Source: Gnetum montanum | Taxonomy: Eukaryota > Streptophyta > Gnetopsida > Gnetales > Gnetaceae | Direction: 5' to 3' | Length of the DNA stretch: 64,000 bases | Assembly (NCBI GenBank): GCA_015680685.1 | Contig: MNCI01005370.1 | Location: 239,132 to 303,131 of the forward strand | Shown: positions 33,783 to 44,852 of the stretch, one piece after another | Position numbering within the stretch: the stretch's first letter is position 1 | How the letters are laid out: every line of letters starts with the position of its first letter | Program-made: the position numbers and the translations under genes | The notes under the pieces: model-generated | Seen by the model: the letters and a program-made list of their open reading frames with translations, nothing else | The model's database searches: none | What the model was told of the DNA's origin: nothing

Positions 33783-33945
33783 CATATGTGACAAAGCTAC
33801 TAGTAGTCCAAGTGGGAAGACAACAAACTGTGGTCAAGGCATAATGATCTACATATCACAACTAGTCCCATCCACGGAATTCAACCCATGCATGAACACT
33901 TGTGATTTGTATCGTTAGGCATGGGGGTACCTTGTTGCTCATTAT
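33783..33945 (+). repeat. Solo right-end fragment of a G-type LTR
   Basis: Homologous to the reverse complement of 21739-21897: TGACAAAGC start, ACTAGT, CATGGGGGTACC and a decayed GCTCATTA end. It borders the outer end of the C1 5' LTR in inverted orientation to the G2 fragment at the other end of C1. Confidence 0.7.
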
Positions 33946-34357
33946 ATATTATACAAGAGTTTCAAGCAATAGCTTAGGTGTAGGCTAAGATTCACGTTCA
34001 AACTTGTTAAACTTTTTTAATTTTATAAATCTCGTAAATGGTAACCCGTTCAAGCTGGTATCTTAACCCTTAGAATTTCACTTTGTTTAACTTTCCTACT
34101 AATACAAAGTCCATTTTTTCATGCTACTTAGATCAAAGTTAAAGGTGTCACACACGACACAACACCACCAGAGCACAACACAATACCTTCCCCTACCCTA
34201 TCCTACCCTATCCTGCAGCACTATTAAACTAATTGATGATTTGAAACATTGTCCTGTAAGCCCTCCCGTGATGCAATTGCCAGCGCAACGTCCCAAAAAA
34301 GGATGCCTCGTTTCTGTCAATCCTCACTTTCACATCATCATGGAATGCACCTCCAAT

Positions 34358-34363
34358 CACGTG
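34358..34363. promoter_or_regulatory. G-box CACGTG, distal
   Basis: CACGTG in AATCACGTGTTC, about 880 bp before the peroxidase ATG. Palindromic core bound by bZIP and bHLH factors in plants. Confidence 0.35.
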
Positions 34364-34569
34364 TTCAGCGAAAAAGCTTTCAACACTTTCCTATGATGGT
34401 GCTTGTGCTTTTTGTATTTGTTTAGTTGGAAATGGGGGAGGGAGCAGGTGCAACACCGCCGCAGTGGCTGCTGCGATGGCCACATGGTGACCGATTCACC
34501 CAACCCAAACCCAATTCCAGCCCTTGGTTTTCTGGACAATCATGGCTTCATTATCAAAACACAGCACAG

Positions 34570-34575
34570 CACGTG
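34570..34575. promoter_or_regulatory. G-box/ABRE-like GCACGTGGC
   Basis: CACGTG within GCACGTGGC, about 660 bp before the ATG. It includes the ABRE core ACGTGGC. Confidence 0.4.
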
Positions 34576-35081
34576 GCTACGAATCACACCCAAATACTAT
34601 TGACAATTCTTAAGTCTGAATCAAAATCATATCACAGCTGTCTTGAGACATACAACCATTTTGTTGTTTCAAGAACGATTCTTCCACAAGGATACAGGCC
34701 ACAGACCAAGGACAAGTGCGTTTTGTTTAACAAACTGATCTGTTTGGATCAATGCTGGCAATAGCATTATGAGTTTATGTACAACAAGAACATAAGCATC
34801 ACACGGCACCCATCCAAGGTTGAAGAGAAACAGTAAAAGGAAAAGGAAGAGGAACAGTCCAGTTCAGTCCAGTCCATAAACAACATATTTTTATTTGTCA
34901 TTCATGCAAGTTCACTCACTTCTGTTGAGATGTCTCTATTTGTCGTGGAAATAAACATCACTCTTGCGGCCATGGTTATCCTTATCCTCGTATTATTGGC
35001 CCCTCGTTTTTGTCTGATTCAATGCAGCTTTCCAAATCTTCACGGATTCTTTTGCACATATTTGCGTTACAAGTTTATATT

Positions 35082-35089
35082 TATATATA
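35082..35089 (+). promoter_or_regulatory. Probable TATA box of the peroxidase gene
   Basis: TATATATA within TTTATATTTATATATACCTG, about 150 bp before the ATG. It would give a leader of roughly 115-120 bases. Confidence 0.5.
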
Positions 35090-35236
35090 CCTGCACTGCT
35101 TGTCGATTGTTTGGTGACCAAGAAGACACCGAATTGTACTGACTATAGGCTGCAGATTTTAAGTTGGTCAGGTCTTGGGAAATAAGCTAAGCCTTGTGTT
35201 GGATTCTATTCTCACACAGGAGTAGGGCAGGGACTC

Positions 35237-36811
35237 ATGGGCATGGGTATGATGAAATCACAGCTTGTTACTAATGCTCTGTTAATATCGTTGCTAGTGG
35301 TGCTCCTGCGGGCAGATAAGGGACATGCCCAGCTTTCTGAGAATTTTTATGCAAGGAAGTGTCCTAATGTTGAGGCAATTGTTAGAGGTGTTGTGAACCA
35401 GAAGTTCATGCAGACCTTTGTCACTGTTCCTGGCACACTCAGGCTGTTTTTCCACGATTGTATGGTGGAGGTAGTGGAGTGGATTGGATTGGGTGCACGG
35501 TTTTGATTTGTTTGTTTCTGATCTGTATTTGTTGAAGGAAGACAAATTTGCTGTGTTAATACATGAATTTCATTTTTTTGAGTGATTAATTTACAGGGTT
35601 GCGATGGCTCTGTGATAATTGCGTCAACTGCAAACAATGTGGCAGAGAAAGATTTCGAGGACAACCTGTCACTTGCAGGCGATGGGTTTGACACTGTGAT
35701 CAAGGCCAAGCAAGCAGTGGAACAAGCCTGCCCAAACACAGTATCATGTGCAGATATCCTAGCTCTGGCTGCTAGGGATGTTGTATCACTGGTGGGTTCC
35801 TGTGCCTGCAGTGGCTCAGCATTATATTCATCCAGCAAGCATTTTAACCAAGTCATATTACTTATGATGATTGATGATGCAGTACTTACATACTAGTACT
35901 AGCTCCGTTAAACAATTAGCTATTGAAAATCTAAATTAATTCATATTACTTGATGCAGGTGGGAGGTCCATTTTTCCGCGTGGAACTAGGCAGGAGAGAC
36001 GGCAGAGTGTCACAGGCTTCTCGCTGTACAGGAAACCTGCCCAAACCCACCTTCAATGTAAACCAACTCAACGCACTGTTTGCCAAAAAGGGTCTCAGTT
36101 TAAGAGACCTAGTTGCCCTCTCTGGTAACAATTTAACACCAGCGATTTCTAAGCAAGGAATTTAGGCCTTTGTGTTTTATGTTCAATTTTTAAAATGATT
36201 TATTGATCGATTGAATCTGCAGGAGCCCACACGGTTGGATTTTCACACTGCGGGAAGTTTCAGAGTAGGATTTTCCCTCAGGTCGACTCAACCCTCGATG
36301 CCAATTACGCAGCACAGCTAAGGCAACAGTGCCCAGTTAACGTCGATCCCACAATTGCAATCTTCATGGACCCAACAAGCCCAAGAATATTCGATAATGC
36401 TTACTTCAATAACCTCAGATCAGGAAAAGGATTGTTTACTTCTGATCAGGTAAAAACGGAAAATCTTAGCTTCCAAAACTTGAATTACATGCAGTAAGAA
36501 ATTAATGAAACACCCATGATGTTCTTAGAAAGATGCAAATTCCCATGTAAAAGGGTGTCCAGACCCATAATATTGGATTGAATTCTTCATCATAATAATT
36601 GATAAAAAGAGAGATCATAACTCTGACCCTGAAATTTGCATCGCAGGTGCTGTTCACAGATGGAAGAACAAAGTCAACAGTGAATCAGTATGCCTCGAAC
36701 CCACTTGCATTCAACGCTGCCTTTGGAGATGCTATGAGGAGGTTGGGTAGAGTTGGAGTGAAGACTGGAAATCAAGGAGAAATCCACAGAGACTGTTCAC
36801 GCATCAATTGA
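35237..36811 (+). CDS. Class III secretory peroxidase, five exons, 328 aa
   Basis: Spliced exons: 35237-35470, 35597-35791, 35959-36124, 36223-36449 and 36647-36811. All introns are GT-AG (126, 167, 98 and 197 bp). Residues 1-31 are a signal peptide with a Leu/Val/Ile core, cut before Gln32. Arg69, Phe72 and His73 are the distal haem site (LRLFFHDC). His201 in [11 protein letters not shown] is the proximal ligand. Eight Cys pair as in the family: 42-123, 75-80, 129-324 and 208-235. The enzyme uses H2O2 to oxidise phenolics in the cell wall or apoplast. [15 protein letters not shown] and SDQVLFTD place it near the Arabidopsis PRX16/45/50/51-like group. Oddities: Met76 where Phe or Val is usual, an extra Cys166 and a fourth intron after Gln274. 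Length is normal and no defect is seen. Confidence 0.96.
35471..35596 (+). other. Peroxidase intron 1
   Basis: GTAGTGGAG to TTACAG, phase 0, after Glu78 and before GCDGS, the conserved first intron place of the family. Confidence 0.92.
35792..35958 (+). other. Peroxidase intron 2
   Basis: GTGGGTTCC to GATGCAG, phase 0, after ARDVVSL. The next exon is 166 bp, the classical size of exon 3 in this family. Confidence 0.92.
36125..36222 (+). other. Peroxidase intron 3
   Basis: GTAACAATT to TCTGCAG, phase 1, inside the Gly199 codon just before the proximal His. Confidence 0.92.
36450..36646 (+). other. Peroxidase intron 4 (additional)
   Basis: GTAAAAACG to CATCGCAG, phase 0, between SDQ and VLFTD. 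The common three-intron pattern lacks it. Confidence 0.9.
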
Positions 36812-36931
36812 CTCCTTTCTTTCATTTCTTGGCCTATTTATTTGGGATATTTGCTCCATGTTACTTGATGAAATTCTTGTCCAAAATCATAACAATGGGT
36901 GATGCTTTCCTTCTTCTCTGGCTTCCATGGG

Positions 36932-36995
36932 GTAATAATAAAAGCCGTGTTAATGGAAAGCTCCTTTGTGTATAAAGGGTTGCCCTTTACATTCC
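36932..36995 (+). repeat. 3'-flank repeat, copy 1
   Basis: TAATAATAAAAGCCGTGT followed by AAAGGGTTGCCCTTT, a small hairpin. Diverged second copy at 37122-37183. Confidence 0.65.
36937..36942 (+). terminator. Possible polyadenylation signal
   Basis: AATAAA about 126 bp after the peroxidase stop codon. Confidence 0.5.
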
Positions 36996-37121
36996 GTCGT
37001 ACCTAATTCACCAAATAATACTAGTTGTTGTAAACCATTTTTTCAAGCAACTCCAATGTCCTCAGACAGATAAATTGTACAGTAATGATATTTATCAATA
37101 TCAGACGCTGGTGTTTTTTGG

Positions 37122-37183
37122 GAAATAATTAAAAGCCGTGTAAAGGTAAAACTCCCGTTTTTAAAGGTTTGCCTTTACGTCAA
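37122..37183 (+). repeat. 3'-flank repeat, copy 2
   Basis: AAATAATTAAAAGCCGTGTA followed by TTAAAGGTTTGCCTTTACG. Same order as copy 1, about 190 bp further on. Confidence 0.65.
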
Positions 37184-39215
37184 TATTGATATTAATAGAT
37201 TTTATAGAATATTTTTTAAATAATAACGCAGCGTCGCTACCCTGAATTGGGTTTTATACCAACGCTGTTACCACTAAAATTTGAGTTGCAGGGTGGAAGA
37301 ATTTTAGGATTGTAACTGAGACGCGACCTATGGGGTTGTGAAGTCTTAGAATTATTAACAATGTTTTAAAGTCGTGTGCTGATTTTAGCTAATCTAATTT
37401 TATGTATCGTGCTTATCACAGTTAAACAACTATCTATCATCAGATCATTATCAACTTCTAAGAACTAAAGAATGAGAGAATAAAACTAGAAAAAGCCCAG
37501 TACATTAAAATGAAATGAAAAAATAAAAACATGACAAAATCAAAATATTAATTTTTTTTAGTAAAATCTTGGAATTAAGAGAAAATCAATAAACACGGAA
37601 TAAAATGGTTAACACAAAGATTACTGAGATATTGTCGCCGTTCCTAAAATTGCTTAACTGCAAATTAACTGAGTTCAATTTCCTAATTGCAAATGAGCCG
37701 AGTTCAATTTTCTTGTGGTTACTGGCTAAACACAGGTGTAACCCAAAAGTCATTGTAAGGAAAAACAAATATTCTTGGACTAACGTACATAATGTGCAAA
37801 CCGTAAAGTTCAACTTTCACGTACTCAGAGGTTCTATGCCAATATTAACCCATAAGATTTTGTGGGTTTTAGTGTGAAGGTAAGTCATTGCCATATTACC
37901 TAAAAGCTTCACTTGCTTACGGTGAACATGTTAACAAGCTCCATTCACCTCTTTGCCATAAATGAAAGCTTTAATGTTAAAAAGATGAACTTTGCTAAAA
38001 TAATGGTCCCATGAAATCTTAAAAACGCGTGGCAGAGGACCTGAATTTGAGAATTTCTTATACAAAGGTTATCCTCGTAAATGAAACTATTTGTAAATTC
38101 ATAAGCTTTTGCTTAAAAATTGGTCACAGCATATGAACCCATCGAAGGTTTCCTAAAATATCGATTACAGCATAAGCATGGGGTCAAAGATTCAATATTG
38201 CCATGCCAAACAAAATATCCAGAAGGTTTTGCATTATTTAAAGAAGCGCCTTGATGATTTCTGATGTGCTGTTCATGTTTCATTGTAATAGTTTAACTTA
38301 AAAAAAAAACATATCTTTCAACAACTGGAAATAAGAGGGATAAATGCTGGACCTGAATGAAGGGTGAAATGGATATCTCAATTTAATTTCAGGTAAGGTA
38401 TTTGATTTAGAAACTTTAAGTTATAGGTTAGATTCCAGTGAGCAATGGCAAGTTTTATAAAGTTCTAATTAAACTCTATATCTTAACGTATAACTATGTT
38501 TCACTTATTTTGGGTTTCAACAATCCCTCAATTTACTTTTAATTAATGTAACAAATAATTTACAATGCACATACACAGCATCTGTCTAAAAGTTCATTTA
38601 AGTTTAAATCCAATATGGTATAAGAAGTTACATAGATCATGATATCAAAGTCAACCCAACCTTTTCACATACCCGCTTTGTTGTTTCACTAGATAGTTTG
38701 TAATGATGATCAAATACTAAACAGAGAATTTCAAATTACATGAATGCTAAATAAGCATAAATTGAAAGAACATACACTACCCCTTGTATAAACATATATT
38801 TTAAAGCTTCAGCTGTAAGTATAGTCATTCACTCATTCTATAACTAAGAAGTAGAAATCTGGAAATCTTTTGCACGAGTCCTGTTTCTGTCCTATGACAA
38901 TCGAAACCTATCATATTTCAATCAAAACATCACGATCCAAGTCTCTTAGCATCATTCAAGTTAGGTTCATCCTCATTGTAACTGTCTGCAATAATTGATG
39001 AAAATCTATATCTCAATTCAAAATCACTATGGCAGCATTCTAAACCTTTATCAATTCAAGTTAGGTTCATCCACACTGAATCACAGCACGTTTTCAGTCT
39101 GAAATCATATCTGCAATTCTAAACCTTTATCATTATTTATTGAGTTAGCTGACATCAATTCCAGTATTTGTTGCTCCGCATCCAAAATCACAAGTTCGAC
39201 AAGTTCAAATCCATT
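37184..39215. other. AT-rich intergenic DNA, no gene recognised
   Basis: A 90-codon plus frame at 37605-37877 overlaps an antisense frame of 75 codons. Neither resembles a known protein. Confidence 0.5.
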
Positions 39216-39905
39216 AGCTGAAACACTATTCAATGGCTACAACTTTCTGATTTTCATCTCTCACAGTATGTGTTTCCGATTCCAATGAATAAGATAAATT
39301 TGAACCTTCTGCTGACCAGCTAACAGGAAAAGAACTTCCAAAGAGCAGTTTTGTTATGATCAGCTTGGGTTGTGGTATCTTCAAGAATGCAGATTGCAGA
39401 GAGAGTCATCCACAGAAGCTGGTGATTTTACACTCTTTTTTGTCTGGAATAATGGGCTATACCATCAGTTATGCATCTTTTTAGAGAAAAGTCAGAGACA
39501 TCTTAATAGCATAATTAATATGACTGCTTACTCTAAGAAGAGATACACGAAGTTTATAAATGAGTGCGGTAAGTTGTTCCAATGTTGACATACTTTCCTG
39601 CAGAGATGCGTTCTCAAACCTCAGCCTAGTAAAACAAGAAAATTTAAAAATGTCTTATGGAATTGATAAACCCCGTTAAAAAAAGTGAAAATATAGTTTC
39701 TTTAATACCTAGCAATATGACTTTCAACTTTGCAAAATCTATAGCATCCGTTGATTTTGCTTGTGGTAGGACATTTTAACTCCGGTAATAAGATCACTAG
39801 CTTTGAGTCCTGTGTTGTCAATTCGTAGCCACTGCTGCAGAGAAGAACCTCTAAGCAGATTCCTTCCTTTCAAATCTTTCTCAATAAGAGCACCACCAAA
39901 AGTAA
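39216..39905 (-). pseudogene. Degraded exons of a coiled-coil protein, family not identified
   Basis: Three protein-like blocks follow one another on the minus strand. Block 1 (39905-39709): ALIEKDLKGRNLLRGSSL then QQWLRIDNTGLKASDLI, and after a one-base frameshift STDAIDFAKLKVILL. Block 2 (39629-39535): LRFENASLQESMSTLEQL then TALIYKLRVSLLR, preceded by a TTTTACTAG acceptor and followed by a GTAAGC donor. Block 3 (39352-39215): LLFGSSFPVSWSAEGSNL then SYSLESETHTVRDENQ, ending in a stop. Block 2 is a coiled coil. The exon-like borders suggest a real plant gene that has decayed. I do not recognise the family. Confidence 0.5.
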
Positions 39906-41160
39906 TTGAATAATTCTATTCCTTGGATCTGGAAACAGTACTTCTGAAGAACTAAAAAGTTTTAAACATGTTATATTTTATTAAAAAAACCAAAAACCAA
40001 ATAAAAGAAGATACAGCTAGAACACAAGTTTATAAGCGCTAGTATCTTTCCAGGAAAGAAGCTACAGAGACCCCTTGATGAGCATATGTGAACATGTGCA
40101 ACTTAAAAGAAGAAACTAAAATAAATACACGAGAAAGAAAATTTCCTTAATAGGATGAATAGAAACCTGAATGCATTGTCCTGTTAGAGCCAAGGATTGT
40201 TCTCTAAAGCTGTACCTTAGCTAAGCAGGGCAAAGAAACAGAGATAAAAAACTTATCTAGCATTCTTCATGATATCATACATAAATAACATCAATCAACT
40301 CAAGTTATCATTAGTTTCAACTTTCAAAGCCTAATGATGACATTCTCAACAAATTTCTTGATGCTAGTATGTTAGCATTGCTTCATCCATCTCAAGCTTT
40401 CATGGCTGGTTTGTGGTTAAATCTTTATAGTAGCATGCTGTAAACAAACCATTATTAAAAGGAAATAATGTCAATTGCAATTCTGAACAAGGTAGAGTAG
40501 GTGATAGTACTGATGTAACTAAATATTTCAAAATATCTCTTATGAAACCTGCAACTACTTATTGATACTTCCTGAAAGCCAATATGATCCTTTTGACATG
40601 ACCGCATTCCTTTTCAAAATTGTATATTCCAAATCAAGGAAACCTGTTAAACGCTTCAGGTTAGGAAGTTGCACAACATACCGTTTAAATATTTTCACCT
40701 ATATGTACGAACTGAACACATCCATTGCATGTTAATGTTTACGTAAGCCTTGGGGGATCAAAATGATAATAATAGGAAAAATGTCAAGATAACGAATAAG
40801 GATGCTAAATACAGAGGAGATGATTAAGAGATGTCACGTTGATTTCCACAGATTGTGATGGTTCCAGTGTTCAATATGAAAAACTTTACGGAAGGGAAAC
40901 ATAAATAGGTAAAGAGGATTTACTGTTTAAGATTAACATTGTAAGAAGATGCATCATAGAGAGGTTATGGTTATGTACAGTTGTACACAAGGAGTGCTAG
41001 ATAGTAGATATCATGTTGGAAGGTATTTGATAACAATGAATTTCATATGAATAACTATTGAAGTTTGGTTCTACAAGGCATTTGCAGAAATACAGTTGAA
41101 GGAGATCTCAACCATGGGTTGGTGAGGATGTGCATTTCAAATATGTTTCAATGAAGTAGA
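39906..41160. other. Intergenic DNA, nothing recognised
   Basis: AT-rich, stops in all frames, no repeat seen. Confidence 0.5.
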
Positions 41161-41793
41161 CAATCAAATAGACTGATTAATAGATTTGATAATGTTTCAT
41201 GCTGCAAGAAACTCATACATAGTGATATACACCTTATATGCATGATATAAATATATCAAATAGTGTATTTGTTATGCCATACAGTATATGCCAAAGTGAT
41301 CTGTTATTTATAAATCGGTTGTTTACTCAATCAAATGGATTGATTAATAGAGCTAATGTTTCATACTGCAAGAAATTCATACATAGTGATATACGCCTTA
41401 TATGCATAATATAAATATATGACATAGTGTATTTGTTATGCCATACAGAATACGCCAAAGTGATTTGTTATAAATTGTTGTTTACTCATTCAAATAGACT
41501 GATTAATACAGTTGATAATGTTTCATACTGCAAGAAATTCATACATAGTGATACACACCTTATATACATAATATAAATATATGAAATAGTGTATATGCTA
41601 TGCCATACAAAACACACCAAAGTGGTTTACTCATTCAAATAGACTGATTAATAGAGTTGATAATGTTTCATACTGCAAGAAATTCATACATTGTGATATA
41701 CACCTTATATGCATAATATAAACATATCAAATAGTCTACTTGTTATGCCCTACAGAACACGACAAAGTGATTTGTTATAAATCGGTCGTTTAA
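41161..41793 (+). repeat. Tandem repeat, four copies of about 145-167 bp
   Basis: Units start at 41161, 41328, 41487 and 41632. Shared text includes GACTGATTAATAGA, TGTTTCATACTGCAAGAAAT, TCATACATAGTGATA and TTGTTATGCCATACAGAA. Length differences come from indels at the unit ends. Confidence 0.92.
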
Positions 41794-42534
41794 TCATAAA
41801 TAAATGTAACTGGATTCCCTGACTAACTATGGATCAAGTTACTTCGTTTGTCACAGTACATGCTACATATTTACCTGTCTAGTCATTAAAGCTTTAAAGC
41901 AAGGTGGGTGAACATTGCTCAAGAACCTACTGGAATAAGAGAACTAGTATAAAAGGTAATATTTAAACAAAGGGAGATAGCAATATTTAAGAGAGAATAA
42001 TATTCACAGAATAAATGTTTGTCTAAATAAAGGTAGGAAAATAATAGAAACTGAATTCATGTTAGGAAGACAACGCTGTGAGTTCAAATAAAAGTATTAC
42101 ATAGGGACAAACTAAAGAATGAGAAGAATTATAACGGTTAAACTGTAATAATGGCCAGTAGCAAATGAATTGGTCCAAGGGGAAAACAGTTTGGTATGTA
42201 ATATGCCATGTGGGAGTATGCAATATATCTTATTCATTACAAGTAACGATGCAAATGTTTTCATCTCCAAACTAGCCTTATTAACTACTATGTGATTTTG
42301 GCAACATGAAATTGTCTTCTTGGATTTGACAGTTGTGGTTTTGTAAGGCCTCTGTTAGATTACTGGAAAACATTCTGGGTTTGTATGTCCTTTTCTACTG
42401 AATTGGCAATTACCCAGTCAGCATACAAATTACGGCATCACCTTGTGTATTTCTGCAGTTCTTTTAATAGTAGGACCATGACAAAGTTGAATTACATCTA
42501 AAACGCATATTTCTTTTTTTTTTCTTTTGCAGGT
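41794..42534. other. Intergenic DNA, nothing recognised
   Basis: No coding or repeat signal seen. A pyrimidine-rich run ending in GCAG at 42510-42533 directly precedes the LINE-tail-like fragment. Confidence 0.45.
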
Positions 42535-42680
42535 CAGGAGCCCTTGAACATGAGCTGCATATGTTTCTTTATTGTGATGTGACCACCTATTTAAGACAAC
42601 AATATAATGTTACAGTAAACAACTTATCTGATTTGTTTTTGTTAACCCTATTGGTGCTTGGTCAATAGTCTCTTTATTTT
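42535..42680 (+). pseudogene. LINE-tail-like fragment, copy 1
   Basis: Plus-strand reading ALEHELHMFLYCDVTTYLRQ then YNVTVNNLSDLF is the diverged counterpart of 43190-43330. The expected CxxC before it is missing. Confidence 0.5.
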
Positions 42681-43124
42681 TCATGAAAATGTAGTCTCTA
42701 TCCAAAAAATACTGAGAGTTTCAGTTTCATTTCTTCATCATGAGAGCTAGAGAAAGATGATAACATTCCTTCAAAAAACTTTAACAAATGAATTACATTA
42801 ATCCTTCAAAACCTTAAAAAATAATGCTATAAAGGAATAATTAGACAAAAACAAATGCAAACAAGCAGGAAAAAACAAGCAAAAAATTGAGATAGGGGAA
42901 AGACTAACAGTTGTAAATGCAAAACAGACTTCTACAAGCCTGTGTGACAAGTTTGGAAGGGCAGTTCCAGAGATTTCAATTATTTGTCACCAACATTTTA
43001 CTGCATCCACAACTGATAGCAGGCATGCCAAGAGGTTTTTTTTACTGCAGCAACCACTACATGGTGCTCCTCATTAAGGTTACACATGTTTGTAATGTCT
43101 CTTAAGTTAAAATCTTACATTGCT
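42681..43124. other. Spacer between the two LINE-tail-like fragments
   Basis: A 62-codon frame at 42917-43105 has no recognised domain. Confidence 0.4.
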
Positions 43125-43440
43125 GGTTCCATTTGAGTTCACATTGTCTAAGGATTGAAAGTGGAAGATGGATTCACATGCCAAGTGAAAAGCGTACATG
43201 TCGATTATGTGGATTTGAAGCCCCTGAGGATGAGCAGCATGTTTTTCTTACTTGTCATGTGACTGATTATTTGAGGTAAAAATACAATATTATAGCTAAA
43301 AATTTGTATGATTTATTTTTTATGCATCCTCTGGTGGTTAGCCACTTTGTCAAGTCAGTTTTTGTTCATCATGACATGAATGTACGTTGTTTAATAGATC
43401 CTTTAGGTCTATAGACATTAATAAATCAGTTTCAGTTTTA
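43125..43440 (+). pseudogene. LINE-tail-like fragment with CxxC...H...C motif, copy 2
   Basis: Plus-strand reading SHCLRIESGRWIHMPSEKRT, then CRLCGFEAPEDEQHVFLTC, then a DYLR segment and, after one stop, YNIIAKNLYDLFFM. This is the C-x2-C-x(8-10)-H-x4-C pattern often found after the reverse transcriptase of LINE-type elements and related proteins (zf-RVT-like). No RT precedes it. Confidence 0.55.
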
Positions 43441-44708
43441 GTTTTATTTTCATATATTTCCTTCACATCAATCATGTGTTGTGTCTCATCCCAATTTTGA
43501 TGTCATGTATGTTTTAAAGCTAATGGATTAGTTTTACTCAATCATGGGGAATGATGAGTCATCTAGTGGTAAATTTGTATTCCCTTGTAAGCCATGGGTT
43601 TATGAGAGATAAACTAGCACAATGCTTATAGTTTTGGCTAGGTTCAATGATATGTGTTAGTCTATCTAGGCACATGTAGGTATCTTCTCTTTTCCTGTCT
43701 ACTTTTCCTTGTTAAGTCCATCTCTCGATATCTCTCAAGGATTTCGTATTTCTTTCAAACTTGGATAGGCTGATTGGGACATGTATCCTTGATGCCTAGT
43801 ATAGTATGGAAAGCCCCTTCCTCAAACCCTCATACACATTCAATTCATCCACAATTCAAACCCAAAATGAATGTAAGAAGAGAAAACACACTTAAAAACC
43901 TCTCCATTAAACATGCATGAAATGAAAGTACATAGATGATAAGATTATAGGCTCATAACTTCATGAACCACAAAATCTAGAAAATACAAGGTCTCTCACA
44001 CTTCATTCTCATAAGAATCAAACTTGTTCAAGGACTAGATGCCCTACAACCTCACAAAACCTCACCTCACTCAAGAAGATGGAGTCACACATACCTAAAA
44101 AAGCCAACACAAGGCTTCAAGAGTCTTATAATGGCCTCAAAGGTTCATACATAGCCAAGAGACAATCTACAATGGTCAAAAGGCTTAAATTACATTGTCC
44201 ATAATAAATTTATAGGTTCTTTTTTGTAAAGCCCCTCTATAGGACTGTTAAACCCCAAAATTGGTAATTTTAAAATCTTAATTACACATTGTCAATTATT
44301 TAATTAGTTTTTAATTAATGTTTATTTTAGTTATTTTAATTTATTTTAGTTTATTATAGTGACAAGTATTAGTTTATTATTATTAGATTATTATTATTTT
44401 ATTAGTTTTTATGTACTAAAGACTCGAATCAGAGGCATAGGTTTTGTTGCTAGGTAGCCATGTGGTGGCAATTAAAGAACCCAATTTCTTGATCTATACT
44501 GGTATTATGTTTTTTGGTTTCTAGTTTTGTTTTTGCAGTAATAATAGGAATCCATGTTGAGGATTTATGGTAGTAATGGAGCTGCACCTTGGACATTGGT
44601 GTTGCAATGTGGGTGTGTCGCTCCATCAACCATGTTCTTTGACTGCACAACTGCAGTTGTTTTCTACATGTTCTTGCAATCATTACCTATGTGGGTGGTG
44701 GCAGTGAA
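43441..44708. other. Intergenic DNA, nothing recognised
   Basis: AT-rich. The part at 43800-44220 weakly resembles 50040-50300 (AAAACCTCTCCATTAA against AAAACCTATCCATTAA). Confidence 0.4.
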
Positions 44709-44852
44709 CATTACAGTGGACGTTATGTGTGGATAGTAATTACCATAGCCATTATGCACAAGTGGTGGTTCCTCATGTGTCATTACAGTGGACGTTATGT
44801 GTGGATAGTAATTACCATAGCCATTATGCACAAGTGGTGGTTCCTCATGTGT
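44709..44852 (+). repeat. Perfect 72-bp tandem duplication
   Basis: 44709-44780 and 44781-44852 are identical over all 72 bases. The second copy ends at or within 3 bp of the E2 5' LTR start. Confidence 0.97.

Larger units (their letters stand above)
33946..35070. other. Low-copy upstream region of the peroxidase gene
   Basis: No transposon motif seen. Contains CpG and two G-boxes. Open frames here (for example 34426-34764) are short, overlap on both strands and match nothing I recognise. Confidence 0.5.

Noticed and set aside
35294-35856. Minus-strand frames of 83 and 169 codons over the peroxidase
   Set aside because: Antisense to exons 1 and 2, and no known domain.
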